DNA of 64,000 nucleotides. Source: Cercophora sp. LCS_1 (taxonomy: Eukaryota > Ascomycota > Sordariomycetes > Sordariales > Lasiosphaeriaceae). This document shows positions 35,295-45,168 of the stretch, piece by piece (within the stretch, counting starts at the first letter, position 1; every line of letters begins with the position of its first letter). The stretch lies in NCBI GenBank assembly GCA_036250225.1, contig JAPZLL010000018.1, forward strand, positions 620,001-684,000, read 5' to 3'. The translations under genes and the position numbers were made by a program. The notes under the pieces were generated by a model. That model saw nothing but the letters and a program-made list of their open reading frames with translations. It was not told the origin of the DNA and ran no database searches.

Positions 35295-36527
35295 ATGGCA
35301 TCCTGCGTAGTCAGAGAAGTGGCCTGGCGTGCCCCGGCCTGCGGAAACCCCGCCGCGTTCCGCCCAGGGGGACGCACGCCGATCTGCTCGGACCATCTCT
35401 GTCGGTTCGGCGCTACCGGAAGCACCCGTGGCCCCCGCTGTCTCGAGGTCCCGCGTCGTCTTCTATACAGCGTTCGCGACTCGGGCGGTCTGTTGCCCGA
35501 CGACACCGAGTCATTCTTCTGCGACCACCACGCCCCGTTTGCGTGCCGTGCCACAGTGGAGGACGGGACTCGGTGCCCCGAGGAGCGCCGCTCCGGTACC
35601 GAGTACTGCCGTAACCACACCGAGTCGGTTTGCCGGGCCAAGACAAGGACAGGCTCCTGTCGGTCCGTGGCCATGGACGGCACGGATTTCTGCGAGCAGC
35701 ATCGGTGTGCGAACGGAATCGGGGGACGCGGCTCCGACGCACGCTGCAGAAGCCACAGGACCGGGACCTCGCCGTTTTGCGATGATCACATTTGTATCTG
35801 GAGGGACCACAACGGAGTGAGGTGTGACAAGCAGTCGCCGAACAAGCAGGCGTGCTGCGTGAAGCATACCTGCGCGGCAAAGTGTGAGTACGGGTCAGAG
35901 GACGCGACGACGAGGTGCATCTATCATATCTGTGCGTACGGGCGGAGGGAGAAGAGCAGGGAGTGGCCGCCGTGCGAGGAGGCCGTGGAGAAGGAAGGCT
36001 ATTGTCGATCCCATGGAAAAGCTGTGGATATTCCAAGGCCGAAGAGCACGAGTGGCGAGATCACCAGGCCGAAGAGTAGGAGCGGGGAGATCACAAGACC
36101 CAAAAGCCGGAGTGGGAAGACACCGGAGCCGGTTGATATTCCACGTCCAAGGAGCAGGAGGGAGGTGAAAGATGTGATCGAGTTCCCTCGGCCGCGGAAC
36201 AGGAGGCTCACATCGACCGAGCTTGAGAGACCTCGGATGAGAAACCGGAGGCTCATTGAGGAAGACGCCATCCAGTATGGGCGAGGCTCCTTCGAGGATG
36301 ACAGTGTCGAGTACCTTTCAGACGAAAACTTCCGACCGACGATCACGATAATGCCATTCCCGAAGCACAAGAGGAGTGAGAGCACCCATCTCCTGAAGAG
36401 GATAGCATACAGGGACATGACGGACGACGCGAGCCGGAGCAGCAGGAGCAGCAGGGATAGCAGGGATGGCTGGGGGCAGGAGTGGGCAATCAGGCCCTGG
36501 AGGCCGTGGACACCGCAGCAACGTTGA
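35295..36527 (+). CDS. Uncharacterised protein with eight tandem Cys3-His units and a basic repeat tail
   Basis: Single exon, 410 residues. Residues 4-240 hold eight consecutive units of the form C-x(n)-C-x(9-26)-C-x2-H: C4/C16/C31/H34, C36/C49/C76/H79, C84/C94/C105/H108, C113/C122/C133/H136, C138/C151/C162/H165, C167/C177/C188/H191, C193/C197/C208/H211 and C213/C227/C237/H240. Units 3-8 keep a 9-10 residue gap before the last CxxH, and linkers are only 1-5 residues, so each unit could bind one zinc. The layout recalls single C3H halves of the zf-C3Hc3H domain of chromatin proteins, but eight in a row is not something I can place in a known family. Residues 245-320 are basic Arg-Pro-Lys-Ser repeats, and the C-terminus is Ser/Arg-rich. 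No signal peptide or membrane span. Function unknown; nucleic-acid or protein binding in the nucleus is inference. Confidence 0.75.
   Translation: MASCVVREVAWRAPACGNPAAFRPGGRTPICSDHLCRFGATGSTRGPRCLEVPRRLLYSVRDSGGLLPDDTESFFCDHHAPFACRATVEDGTRCPEERRSGTEYCRNHTESVCRAKTRTGSCRSVAMDGTDFCEQHRCANGIGGRGSDARCRSHRTGTSPFCDDHICIWRDHNGVRCDKQSPNKQACCVKHTCAAKCEYGSEDATTRCIYHICAYGRREKSREWPPCEEAVEKEGYCRSHGKAVDIPRPKSTSGEITRPKSRSGEITRPKSRSGKTPEPVDIPRPRSRREVKDVIEFPRPRNRRLTSTELERPRMRNRRLIEEDAIQYGRGSFEDDSVEYLSDENFRPTITIMPFPKHKRSESTHLLKRIAYRDMTDDASRSSRSSRDSRDGWGQEWAIRPWRPWTPQQR
36044..36163 (+). repeat. Short in-frame repeats coding ITRPKSRSGE
   Basis: Within the Cys3-His repeat gene, a roughly 30-bp unit coding for ITRPKSRSGE (first copy IPRPKSTSGE) occurs three times in tandem, followed by looser IPRPRSRR and FPRPRNRR copies. 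It marks a disordered basic region that expanded by internal duplication. Confidence 0.6.
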
Positions 36528-36901
36528 GGATATTCCCAGGAGGAAACAACATGTGGTTTGTCTTTGGAGTGCCCCATAGATTGGCACCGAGCACTCAAGG
36601 ATGGCAGCGTCTGGGAATGTACTGGTAGACGGCCGCAGACCGAGTCTGACGGCATGAGGAGGAAGAAGTCCGGCACTTGACATGTAAGTTAATCATAATT
36701 CTTAGGCCACATGTCTATTTGAGTCTCTCTGTGAGCTTTGCTGCGCATGCCTCACGAGGGACTGTGTAATAATTGCGGTGCTGCTGTGATGCGGACAAAA
36801 CCGCCAGGAGACACATTCTCCCGAGACACCATTATGCGAGAGCGATTCTCCTGAAAGATGCCGATGATGTAGATCGAGAATCAATAGAAACGCCAAGAGG
36901 C
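36528..36901. other. 3' region of the Cys3-His repeat gene
   Basis: 374 bp, no gene seen. Confidence 0.4.
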
Positions 36902-37189
36902 CTAAATCCGATCCCTGAACCCATTGACGGTGATGCACATCGTGATATTAATCATCATGTAGGCGAAAGCGATCAAGATGATGATGCCAAACCAGTCAGC
37001 CACTCCGGACCACGTCGTCATCCATTGCAGCCAATGGCGCCCACGCCGACGCGCCCTGACCCTGACCTGGCGTCCCGGAGCGATGACGGGGGAACAACTG
37101 TCCGCAAACTGGCCGTGAGGCGCGGGTGGGTCTCCGACTTGGACCCGAGCGGGCTTATCTCCGCCTAAAGGCGGGCGTCGCAGCGGCAC
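36902..37189 (-). CDS. Possible small single-span membrane protein
   Basis: A 95-codon frame whose last 40 residues look coding: TGVADW-like start, then a hydrophobic helix GIIILIAFAYMMINITM, with C-ending codons (ATC, TTC, GCC, TAC) preferred as in the neighbours. The first 55 residues are Arg/Pro-rich and may be non-coding, in which case an upstream exon would be missing. No family recognised. It ends 374 bp from the Cys3-His gene and faces it. Confidence 0.3.
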   Translation of the reverse strand: MPLRRPPLGGDKPARVQVGDPPAPHGQFADSCSPVIAPGRQVRVRARRRGRHWLQWMTTWSGVADWFGIIILIAFAYMMINITMCITVNGFRDRI

Positions 37190-37475
37190 AGCCCCCTGTG
37201 TCTCGTCGCAATCGCCAGCACAGTCGGGTTCCAGAGCATCAGCCGCCGCGTTCCAGCACCCCTTCAGGCACAGGCACGCGGGGTCTTCCGATCGGCGCTC
37301 GGGTGCATCGAGAGTCCGCCTGATTGCCTGGCGTCGCTGATGCCTCTGAGCACTTCATACAAAGCACGGAACGCGCCAGCGACGATTGTGCCTCTCCATC
37401 CCAACAACGAAGCCCTATCTTCAGCCCCCCTTTTGCCACCCATCAGTACCTAATCTCTCAAATCTGCATCGCACA

Positions 37476-38878
37476 ATGTCGGAATACAATGGCGGTTCGT
37501 TAGAGGCCGACCACCTCTGCGTGCTCGTCCACGGTGTATGTTTTAATCCCGCCCGCCCCCAGGGAACCACCCCGGGGATACCTCACACGCAGGATGTCAA
37601 CGTGCTGACGTTACATGTCCACAACAGCTCTGGGGTAATCCAGTCCACCTGACATCGGTCGCCAAAAAGCTGCGCGGCCAGTTCCCGCCCGAAAAGGTCT
37701 ACATCCTCGTCGCGAAGCGCAACAGCGGGTCCTTCACTTACGACGGTATCGAGTGCGGCGGCGAGCGCGTGTGCTTGGAGATCGAGGAGGAGCTCGAGCA
37801 GATCAAGAGCCGCGGCGGCAGCATCAAGAAGATCAGCATCGTCGGCTACTCGCTCGGCGGCCTCGTTGCCCGCTATGCGATCGGCCTCCTCCATTCGCGC
37901 GGCGTCCTTGATAAGCTCGAATGCCTCAACTTCACCGCCTTTGCGTCGCCCTTCCTCGGCGTGCGCAGCCCCATCCGTGGCTGGCGGAACAAGCTTTTCA
38001 ATGTCCTCGGGGCGCGCACACTGGCCATGTCGGGGCGCCAGCTCTTTGGCGTTGACAAGTTTCGCGACACGGGCAAGCCGCTGGTCGCTGTGCTCACCGA
38101 TCCGAACTCCATCTTCATGACGGGTCTTGCGCGCTTCCAGAGGCGGACCCTGTATGCGAATATCACGAATGATCGCAGCGCGGTGTACTACACGACGGCG
38201 ATTGACAAGCGGGATCCATACACGGATCTGTCCAAAGTTAAGGTCAACTTTGTCAAGGGGTACGAGGATGTCATTCTCGACCCGGTGAACCCCGTCGAGA
38301 CGCTGCCACCAAAGGAGGACGAGGAGCAGGAGCCGCTCAACGAGCGGGCCCGGAAACTATTCCGTCGTGTGCCGTTTGTGTTGACGCTGACGGTGTTGGT
38401 GCCCATTGGCATTGTCGCGTTCCTTGTCAACTCGGCGATCCAGACGGTGCGCAGCGCCAACAGGATAAAGCAGCACGAGGATGGCCTTGCCGGGATCGAC
38501 GTCAAGAATTACAGGGGTAACCTGTGGATCAATGAGATGCGTTCGGCGGTGGAGGATGCCTATGAGAACATTGGTAGCGGCCAGAGGCAGGAGTACCTGG
38601 GCACCGGGTCGGATGATTCCAGCGATGATGAGAGTGCCGGCATCATGGCCCTGGAGAGGAAACAGTCGAGGCTGGCGGGCGAGCCCACGTTGGCTTTGGC
38701 GCCATATCAGTTCTCGGCCATCCAGAACTTGGACGCGCTTGGGTGGAGGAAGTACCCGGTCTGGATTCACAACCACTCGCATACCCACGCGGCTATTATT
38801 GTGAGGACAGAAAAGGAGGGGTTCAAGGAAGGCCACAAGGTTCTGGAACACTGGGTTAAGGAAGAGTTTTTGTTGTAG
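37476..38878 (+). CDS. ROG1/DUF676-family serine esterase (lipase-like)
   Basis: Two exons: 37476-37535 and 37628-38878, giving 436 residues. The DUF676 group are alpha/beta-hydrolases; yeast relatives include Rog1, a monoacylglycerol lipase, and YDL109C. The oxyanion segment LCVLVHGLWGNPVHL appears only after splicing, and the nucleophile elbow is GYSLGG (Ser of GxSxG) in the first 110 residues. NHSHTHAAIIVR near the end supplies histidines, one of which could complete the triad. A hydrophobic stretch at about 220-245 (VPFVLTLTVLVPIGIVAFLV) may dip into a membrane. The start follows a typical CACA leader. Lipid substrate is not predictable. Confidence 0.83.
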
Positions 38879-40009
38879 TGGTCTGTTTTCGGATGTGTTT
38901 GGATGTAGCGGGACTCGGGCGATACCCAGGAGTTTTGTAGACGGTTTGTTGGGCGTAATGGTTGGACATCAGCCACTTTAGATGCGAGATAATCGCGACA
39001 TAATACTTCATTTGTCAGACAACTGCATCCTCGTCCTTGTGTCACTTTGACGAGGAGTCTTGGGGTTGAAGGCAGGGGGCATCGGCCACAGACATCAGCT
39101 CACACTGAGGCTTTCCAGCATATTCCATCGAAGAGGTGAGCAACATATAAACACAACATTCTGACGCACCCTGGCTACCTGAGCATCGGCCATGATGACC
39201 ACGGTAGACAGGACACGACTCACACGTAGTGACCGAAACATGTTTGACTCGGCAGCATCATCGCCTATAAACCCTGCTCCCTGAGGCGTTGCGGTTTCGG
39301 ATCTCGCAACACCGACACTCAAACCGAAGCGAACAAGAGCTAAAGAACCGACTGGAGATGACAAGATCAATATCAGGGCGTTGCGTGAAATCGCCGGTAT
39401 CGCCGGTTTGAGTCGTGAGCGGATCTTCCTCAACACGCCCTACACGTATCGCCAGATCCAGGGAGCCTGTTCCGGGCCGCTGGCACCACGAAAACGGGGC
39501 AGAAAAAGGTGGGCTTAAACCGAGAGCAGCGCATAGAGTAGAATGTCTTGCGCCGCTAACTGCCATGTATTTAGGATCGAGAATACGACCAGAACGCGTT
39601 CCGTTCAAAGGCTGGTCCCCAAACCCAGGAGCCACATCAACCAAGCCAGCCGCCAAGCTGCACACTTGAATGCTGCAACCCCGTAGCCAATAACTCATGC
39701 CCATTGCCCGGATCTCGTTCCTCTCGGTAGTCCAGTGAAATGGGACCTTAACAGTCGACATATACCCTGTCTCCATATCCAACCCGAACCCGCACTCCTG
39801 CAATTCCACGGCAGACCCGCCAAGCTTTCACCCCATACAGCCTAGCGCCGGCAGCACACGCCGACCCGACTCCCTGGTTCAGGAACGCCACGACCTGGTC
39901 CAAGCTTCAGTTCTGATTCCCTTGGCAACAGTGTGAAAGTGGACCTTTTTCCCCATCACCATCGGTCGAAAAAAAAAGGGGCAGGCAGTCTTCATCCGTC
40001 CAACAACAC
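38879..40009. other. Gene-free interval between ROG1-like and NTH1
   Basis: 1.1 kb. No supported gene; minus-strand frames across 39095-39809 are short and unlike known families. Confidence 0.45.
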
Positions 40010-41449
40010 ATGCTCCGAACCCTCAAAATGCGCACCTCCCGCATCGCCAAAGAAACTAACGCGCTATTGTCCTCCACTTCCTCTCCCCCGCGCCGAACAA
40101 CCCGCTCCGGCCGTCTCGCGCACTTCTCCTACAACGACAACAACAACAACGCGACCCCCGACATCGAAGATGCCATCCCTTCTGCTACTCCTCTCAAGCG
40201 CAAACGCGCCCCCACAACCTCGCACACCTCCCCTCCATCGAAAATAAAAGCCGAGCCACCATCCTCAGGCGACGAAACCGACGACGTCAAACCCTCCTCG
40301 GAGAGCGAAGCCGAAGAGACCAAACCCGCCCCCAAGCCCAAGCCCCGACGCAAACCAGCCCGTCGCGTCACCTCCCCCTCCGGCACCACCACCATCGCGC
40401 CCCCAACCAACTGGGACGAAATCTACGCCCTCGTCAAAGAGATGCGTCTCACGGGGCCCGCAGCAAACGCAGCGGTCGACACAATGGGGTGCGACCGTCT
40501 CGCCCGTCCCTCCTCGACGCCCCTAGAACGGCGTTTCCACACGTTGATAGCGTTGATGCTCTCCTCCCAGACCAAAGACACCGTCAACGCGGAAGCGATG
40601 AAGCGTCTGCATACCGAATTACCGCCTGCTACCCCCGATTCCAAACCGGGGTTAACGCTGGAAAATATCCTCGCCGTCGACGACAAGCTGCTCAATGAGC
40701 TGATCGGCAAGGTTGGGTTCCACAATAACAAAACAAAATACATCAAACAAGCCGCCGTCATTCTCCGCGACAAACACGCTGGCGACATCCCCGATACAAT
40801 AGAAGGCATGATGGCCCTACCAGGCGTGGGGCCCAAAATGGCGCATTTACTAATGTCTGCTGAAAATGGCTGGAACAGAATAGAAGGAATCGGCGTCGAT
40901 GTGCATGTGCATAGGATTACGAATCTTTGGGGGTGGAATTCTACCAAGACGCCAGAGGAGACGAGGATGGCGCTGCAGAGTTGGTTACCCAAGGAGTTGT
41001 GGAGGGAGATTAATTGGTTGTTGGTCGGGCTCGGGCAGGCGGTTTGCTTGCCGGTGGGAAGGAAGTGTGGGGATTGTGAGTTGGGGTTGAGGGGGTTGTG
41101 CAGAGCTGCGGAGAGGAAGAAGGTCATTGAGGGACGGAAGAGGAGGGAGTTGGAGGTGTTGGTTGGGGAGGATGTTGAGGGGGAGAAGGTGGTGACAAAG
41201 GCTGAGGGTAGGAAGAAGGTGGTGGAGGAGATGAGGATCAAGGAGGAGGTTGTTGATGAGATGGTTGATGAGGGGGTTAGGGAGGGGTTTATGGATGTTG
41301 TCAAGGGGGAGGACGGCGTCAAGGAAGAAACGGTCAAAGAGGAATATGTCGTCAAAGAGGAGGAGGAGGATGCTGTCAAGGAGGAGGACAATGTCAGGAA
41401 AGAGGATGTGAAGCTGGTTGTTTCGGGCCGGCGTAGGCGAGGGCGGTGA
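40010..41449 (+). CDS. nth1: Endonuclease III homologue (DNA glycosylase/AP lyase)
   Basis: Single exon, 479 residues. Nth1 removes oxidised pyrimidines and cleaves the abasic site in base-excision repair, in nucleus and mitochondria. The core starts near residue 140. The HhH hairpin LPGVGPKMA carries the catalytic lysine, and the following VDVHVHR the conserved aspartate. A [4Fe-4S] ligand set is C-x6-C-x2-C-x7-C (VCLPVGRKC to GLC), where bacterial and human enzymes have x5 in the last gap. The first 135 residues are basic with nuclear-signal-like RKPARR. The last 90 are a repetitive Lys/Glu tail with many VKEE units. An internal ATG at 40028 is an equally possible start and could decide mitochondrial targeting. 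Confidence 0.9.
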   Translation: MLRTLKMRTSRIAKETNALLSSTSSPPRRTTRSGRLAHFSYNDNNNNATPDIEDAIPSATPLKRKRAPTTSHTSPPSKIKAEPPSSGDETDDVKPSSESEAEETKPAPKPKPRRKPARRVTSPSGTTTIAPPTNWDEIYALVKEMRLTGPAANAAVDTMGCDRLARPSSTPLERRFHTLIALMLSSQTKDTVNAEAMKRLHTELPPATPDSKPGLTLENILAVDDKLLNELIGKVGFHNNKTKYIKQAAVILRDKHAGDIPDTIEGMMALPGVGPKMAHLLMSAENGWNRIEGIGVDVHVHRITNLWGWNSTKTPEETRMALQSWLPKELWREINWLLVGLGQAVCLPVGRKCGDCELGLRGLCRAAERKKVIEGRKRRELEVLVGEDVEGEKVVTKAEGRKKVVEEMRIKEEVVDEMVDEGVREGFMDVVKGEDGVKEETVKEEYVVKEEEEDAVKEEDNVRKEDVKLVVSGRRRRGR

Positions 41450-42448
41450 GCTCGGTGAGGATGGCTCGGCCTGGCGGATTCGGCCGAGGTGGGATTGCCA
41501 TGCAGGTTTTACGCTCGTTGGTTGTGTCGTAGCCGGTTTTGCGGGCAAGAAATCGGCCGGCGTGGTTGCTGTACTCTAGCCTAATTGCTACCCGACCCCG
41601 TGATACCCCGGTTTTTTAGTCGCTAACCTTGGATTGGAAAGTCAACTCAAGATACGATATCGGAGCTTTTCTTTTTTTGCCTCAGTCGTGATCACTTATC
41701 ACCGCCAGCTTTGGCCCTACGATTTCACAGGATTCACAATGTGGGTTGCAAGACATGAGACGACAATGCCGTAAAGTGGTCTAATGGCCACCTGATTGAT
41801 AATTTCGCTATGTGTGGTGTGGTATTCGTGATTGCAAGAATATGGAAAAAAAGCCTCCGTCATCCATATCGTAGCGATGACATCGAGTCCCCCGGAAAAA
41901 AAGCGGGAATGCTCGCAATGAACCCCCATCCCTTACTGCTGCGAAAAATAGCCTCCTTAGTTACAAAATTCCCTGTTTCCAGACGCCTTGCTCCCTCCCA
42001 AAAATACATTACAAACGAGAGGGATATCCATTCCATCCCTCTCTGGGTTCAAAGTGTTGTCGGTGGCGGTGGTGGTGGTGGTGGTGGTGGTGGTAGGTTG
42101 CGCGAGAAATGGCGGTGACAGCCATAATAATGATGCGATAAGGTCCAAGTGGAGAAAACTCATGGTGCTGGTGACTACGAGGCGGCGACGGCAGGGATAC
42201 AACGTCTAATACGCCATTGCCGTTTTCGCACCCTCCTGAGAGCTGCACCAGCCAACGGCAGATTGGCGGCGGCTTTTCGGTCGTGATGGCGGGAGGGGAC
42301 AGCGTCGTGGGGCATCGCTGCAGCAGGAGCAGGAGCAGGAGCCGTCGGGTCGCCGCACTTCCGGCAGCCGAGCGATACGGAGTTGCGGGTACGGTTACGG
42401 TTGCGGTTGCGGCGCGGTCGTCGTGGTGGGTTGGTCGTGGCGGCGGGA
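41450..42448. other. Convergent 3' regions of NTH1 and the AN1 gene
   Basis: 1.0 kb. It includes the (GGT)n tract at 42062-42094. No supported gene apart from the alternative read-through of the AN1 gene into 42175. Confidence 0.45.
42062..42094 (+). repeat. (GGT)n microsatellite
   Basis: GGTGGC followed by nine GGT units, 33 bp. It lies in the 3' region of the AN1 gene. Confidence 0.9.
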
Positions 42449-42819
42449 TTAGACGCCCTTGATGACTTGGGTGCGCTCTTTGTTGAGCTGCATTGCGTTT
42501 GCTTCAAACGCCTCCTTTTTGCACTGTTTTGGGACGAGCGGAAACACAGGTCAGCCAACGAGTCATCCTCGGACAAGACATCTGACAGGCCGACGAGCCA
42601 CCACTGAGGCTCGCCGGATCCCTCCTGAAAGAGGCCAGCGTTGGTGCTGCTGACGGCAGGGCCGCATGTACTTACGTCGTCCAAGTTTCTGCATTTGTGG
42701 TCCTCTAATAGCCGGTGGTTGTTGCAATAATGCCCCTGGCAAAACGCGCAGTCGCCCGATATCCGCTGTGCAGCCGCCTTGCAGTCTGTGAAGCTGCACT
42801 TGATCTTGCGGGGAGGCAT
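42449..42819 (-). CDS. Small AN1-type zinc-finger protein
   Basis: Two exons: 42819-42676 and 42523-42449, giving 72 residues. The AN1 finger occupies most of the protein: KIKCSFTDCKAAAQRISGDCAFCQGHYCNNHRLLEDHKC carries the Cys/His ligands, and the joined LDDCKKEAFEANA and QLNKERTQVIKGV end is typical of the short fungal AN1 proteins, possibly stress- or proteasome-related. The 152-bp intron has good GTAAGT and CAG borders. If retained, the frame stays open to 42175 for 214 residues with a basic, low-complexity tail; the family favours the spliced form. Confidence 0.85.
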
Positions 42820-45168
42820 TTTGTGTGTCGAGTTGTTGTCGTCGTCGTCAGGAGCAGCGGGTGCTTGGTGACAAAGGGGGAGCGAACCGAAGTTGGGTGG
42901 GGATCGCTAGAGTTGGTGGTGGGCGGGTAGGCGGATATGTGAGGTGAGTGTGACCAAGCCGGAGTGGGCGGCCGGTGTTGTTGGGCTCGTGATGGCGACG
43001 ACGAGGTGTGCAGTTGACGACGTTTGATAGGAAGAAAAGGAAGGAGAGAAACAGGTCGAAAGCAGAGGAGGGAGGCGCACGAGGTTATAACCAGGGCGGT
43101 GGAGGCCCAGGTGTCCGATGACAGCAACGCAATTCACGTGGCGGAAAGCCCAAGGACAACCTTGGATGGCCTTGTCGGCTTGTCGGGGTGGCCAGCGCAG
43201 GCCGTCTAGGGTGGAAATAGCTGGAAACGGTTCGACCGAGCCGGGCCAGGCAGCGCTGCGTGAGGCGAGCCGTGGGGCAAAATGGGCCCAAAGGGCGAAT
43301 TACGGCAACCGAGAAATGACCGCAATGACTCTGCACTGTACACCCCCGTGCTTCTAATCGCCAGAAGCAAAATGCAAACAGGAATTGCTTCCGGACAGCA
43401 TTTGCCTGCATGGGATGCCGCATTGGATGCTGAGCGGATCCTGCAGGTTGACCTTTCTGGAGGTGCGTTGCATTCCTGTACCTTTTCTCGCTGTGGCTGC
43501 CGACAACTGCCCGGTAATCCCAACCTTGAATCCTTGAATGCTATTCCGACAGGTGGTGGCCGCAATCCCGTAATCCCGTCGTCGGCCATCCATCCAACAG
43601 GGTGCCTGGGGTGCCTATCAAGGTACCTGCAGGGACTTGATTTCATCTGCTCGCGTGCCTCGCCCTCAGCTCGCCCTCAGCTCTGTTCTCCAAAAAGCAT
43701 TTCAGCAGAGCCGGTCTGGAATTCCCACCAGCCCCCAAAACCTCTCCCAGCCCCCTAAACGTTGTCACATATCGTTGGGTTGCATCGTGGGCCAATTTTT
43801 TTTTTTTTTTTTGGCCAATTCAGCAGCAACAAGACCCAGGAGCCGGCGATTCATGCTGCGCTGCTGCTGCAGTAGACGTAGACAGGGAAAGACCCGCACG
43901 CACGTACGCCAGTAACGACGGCCTCTGCGCTCCCAACGTCATTGCTGTGTAAGTGGCCTCATCCCGACGCGCTACCGCCGTCCGTCCCTTGTCTTCACCG
44001 GTCGGTGTGTCCGTCGTCCTGTCACTTTCAGGCTTGACCGCCCACCGCTCTCCGCCCTCCGCCCTAGGCCTGTCGGCAGCAAAAAAAAGAGAGACGGGCT
44101 GCTCGGCCTGGCCACGACCCCGTCGTATCGGCGTCAACCACAACCCCTCGCTCGATAAGGTATCGAGGTTGTGAGCCCCTCACCGACACTTTGCGATCAG
44201 GCCTGTGTCTGGATATCCACACGACATCCCGCCCATTCCCCAGCACACCTCCCCTCTTTCGGTTTCATGGCATGGGCATGCTGCTAGACACAAAAGCTCC
44301 ACGAATCGCCTCGCAACACGACATGGACCGCGGGCCTATCAACTTTTCGGCGACGCGGTGATGCGGGGGCTGCTGTCTTGGGCACAAGCACGCTACGGCC
44401 AGCCAAGAGCTGCAAATCACTGCAAATCACCACACGGCCATGCATGGCAGCTGTTGAAAGATCTAGCCACATTCTAGCGGAAATACGTGGTCGGGCCGCG
44501 GCGATCTAGATCACCCCTATCCTCAGTCCGTGCCCGAGGGCGTGATGTGGACGCACAAGCTGCATCCGACACCACTCTTCTGTGCCTCGATCAATCCGGA
44601 AGCAGGCCCGCCTAGCACCGAGCTGTGGACGCCGAGCATCTCGATCCAGCCGCTCAAAAGACGAGGACCTGCCCTCATCCGCGCCCCGGCAGCCGACCCC
44701 TCATGTGGCACCCAATCCTCCGTCCCAGCTACAACAAGTCGGCCGCAACTCCGCTCCCTCCGCCCGGGACACGGCATGCCGGCAGCACATTCGTCTCATC
44801 CGGCGTTGAATAAACACGCTCCCAGGGTCATCCCTTCTGATTGGCGAGAAATCACTTTGGCCGGCGTTGCCTCAGGACGGTGGGGACTTCACTCGGATAT
44901 CACGGTTCCACGGCAACTCCCTGCCATCCATTTGTATTCAGCCCAAGACATCCCTTGTGGCACAGAAGAAGCAAGTCAATGGGGTCACAGGATTTTACAC
45001 GAACGAGAGCTGGGCACCCCTGGGGGCCACAGCGATGCATATGCTGTCCACGGCGCCATCCACTTGTCTCACCATGGTTGATGCAGATGTGTTCTTTTTG
45101 TTTGTTTCTCTCTTGCTATTCGCTGACAAATATACAAGTCACCCAGGCATGAGACGTGGATGCACGGC
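42820..45168. other. 2.3-kb gene-free interval between the AN1 gene and SFA1
   Basis: It should contain the AN1 promoter and the SFA1 3' end. Many short frames but none conserved. A 17-T run flanked by two GGCCAATT copies lies at 43790-43820. Confidence 0.45.
43790..43820 (+). repeat. T17 run between direct GGCCAATT copies
   Basis: GGCCAATT at 43790-43797 and 43813-43820 flank 17 T (43796-43812). Each copy contains a CCAAT core. Confidence 0.7.

Noticed and set aside
40423..41391. 322-codon minus-strand open frame, Ser/Thr-rich
   Set aside because: Antisense of NTH1; the Ser/Thr/Leu bias comes from the purine-rich Lys/Glu tail.
42175..42448. Basic low-complexity C-terminal extension of the AN1 protein
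   Set aside because: Family members end VIKGV as in the spliced form; kept only as a possible retained-intron product.
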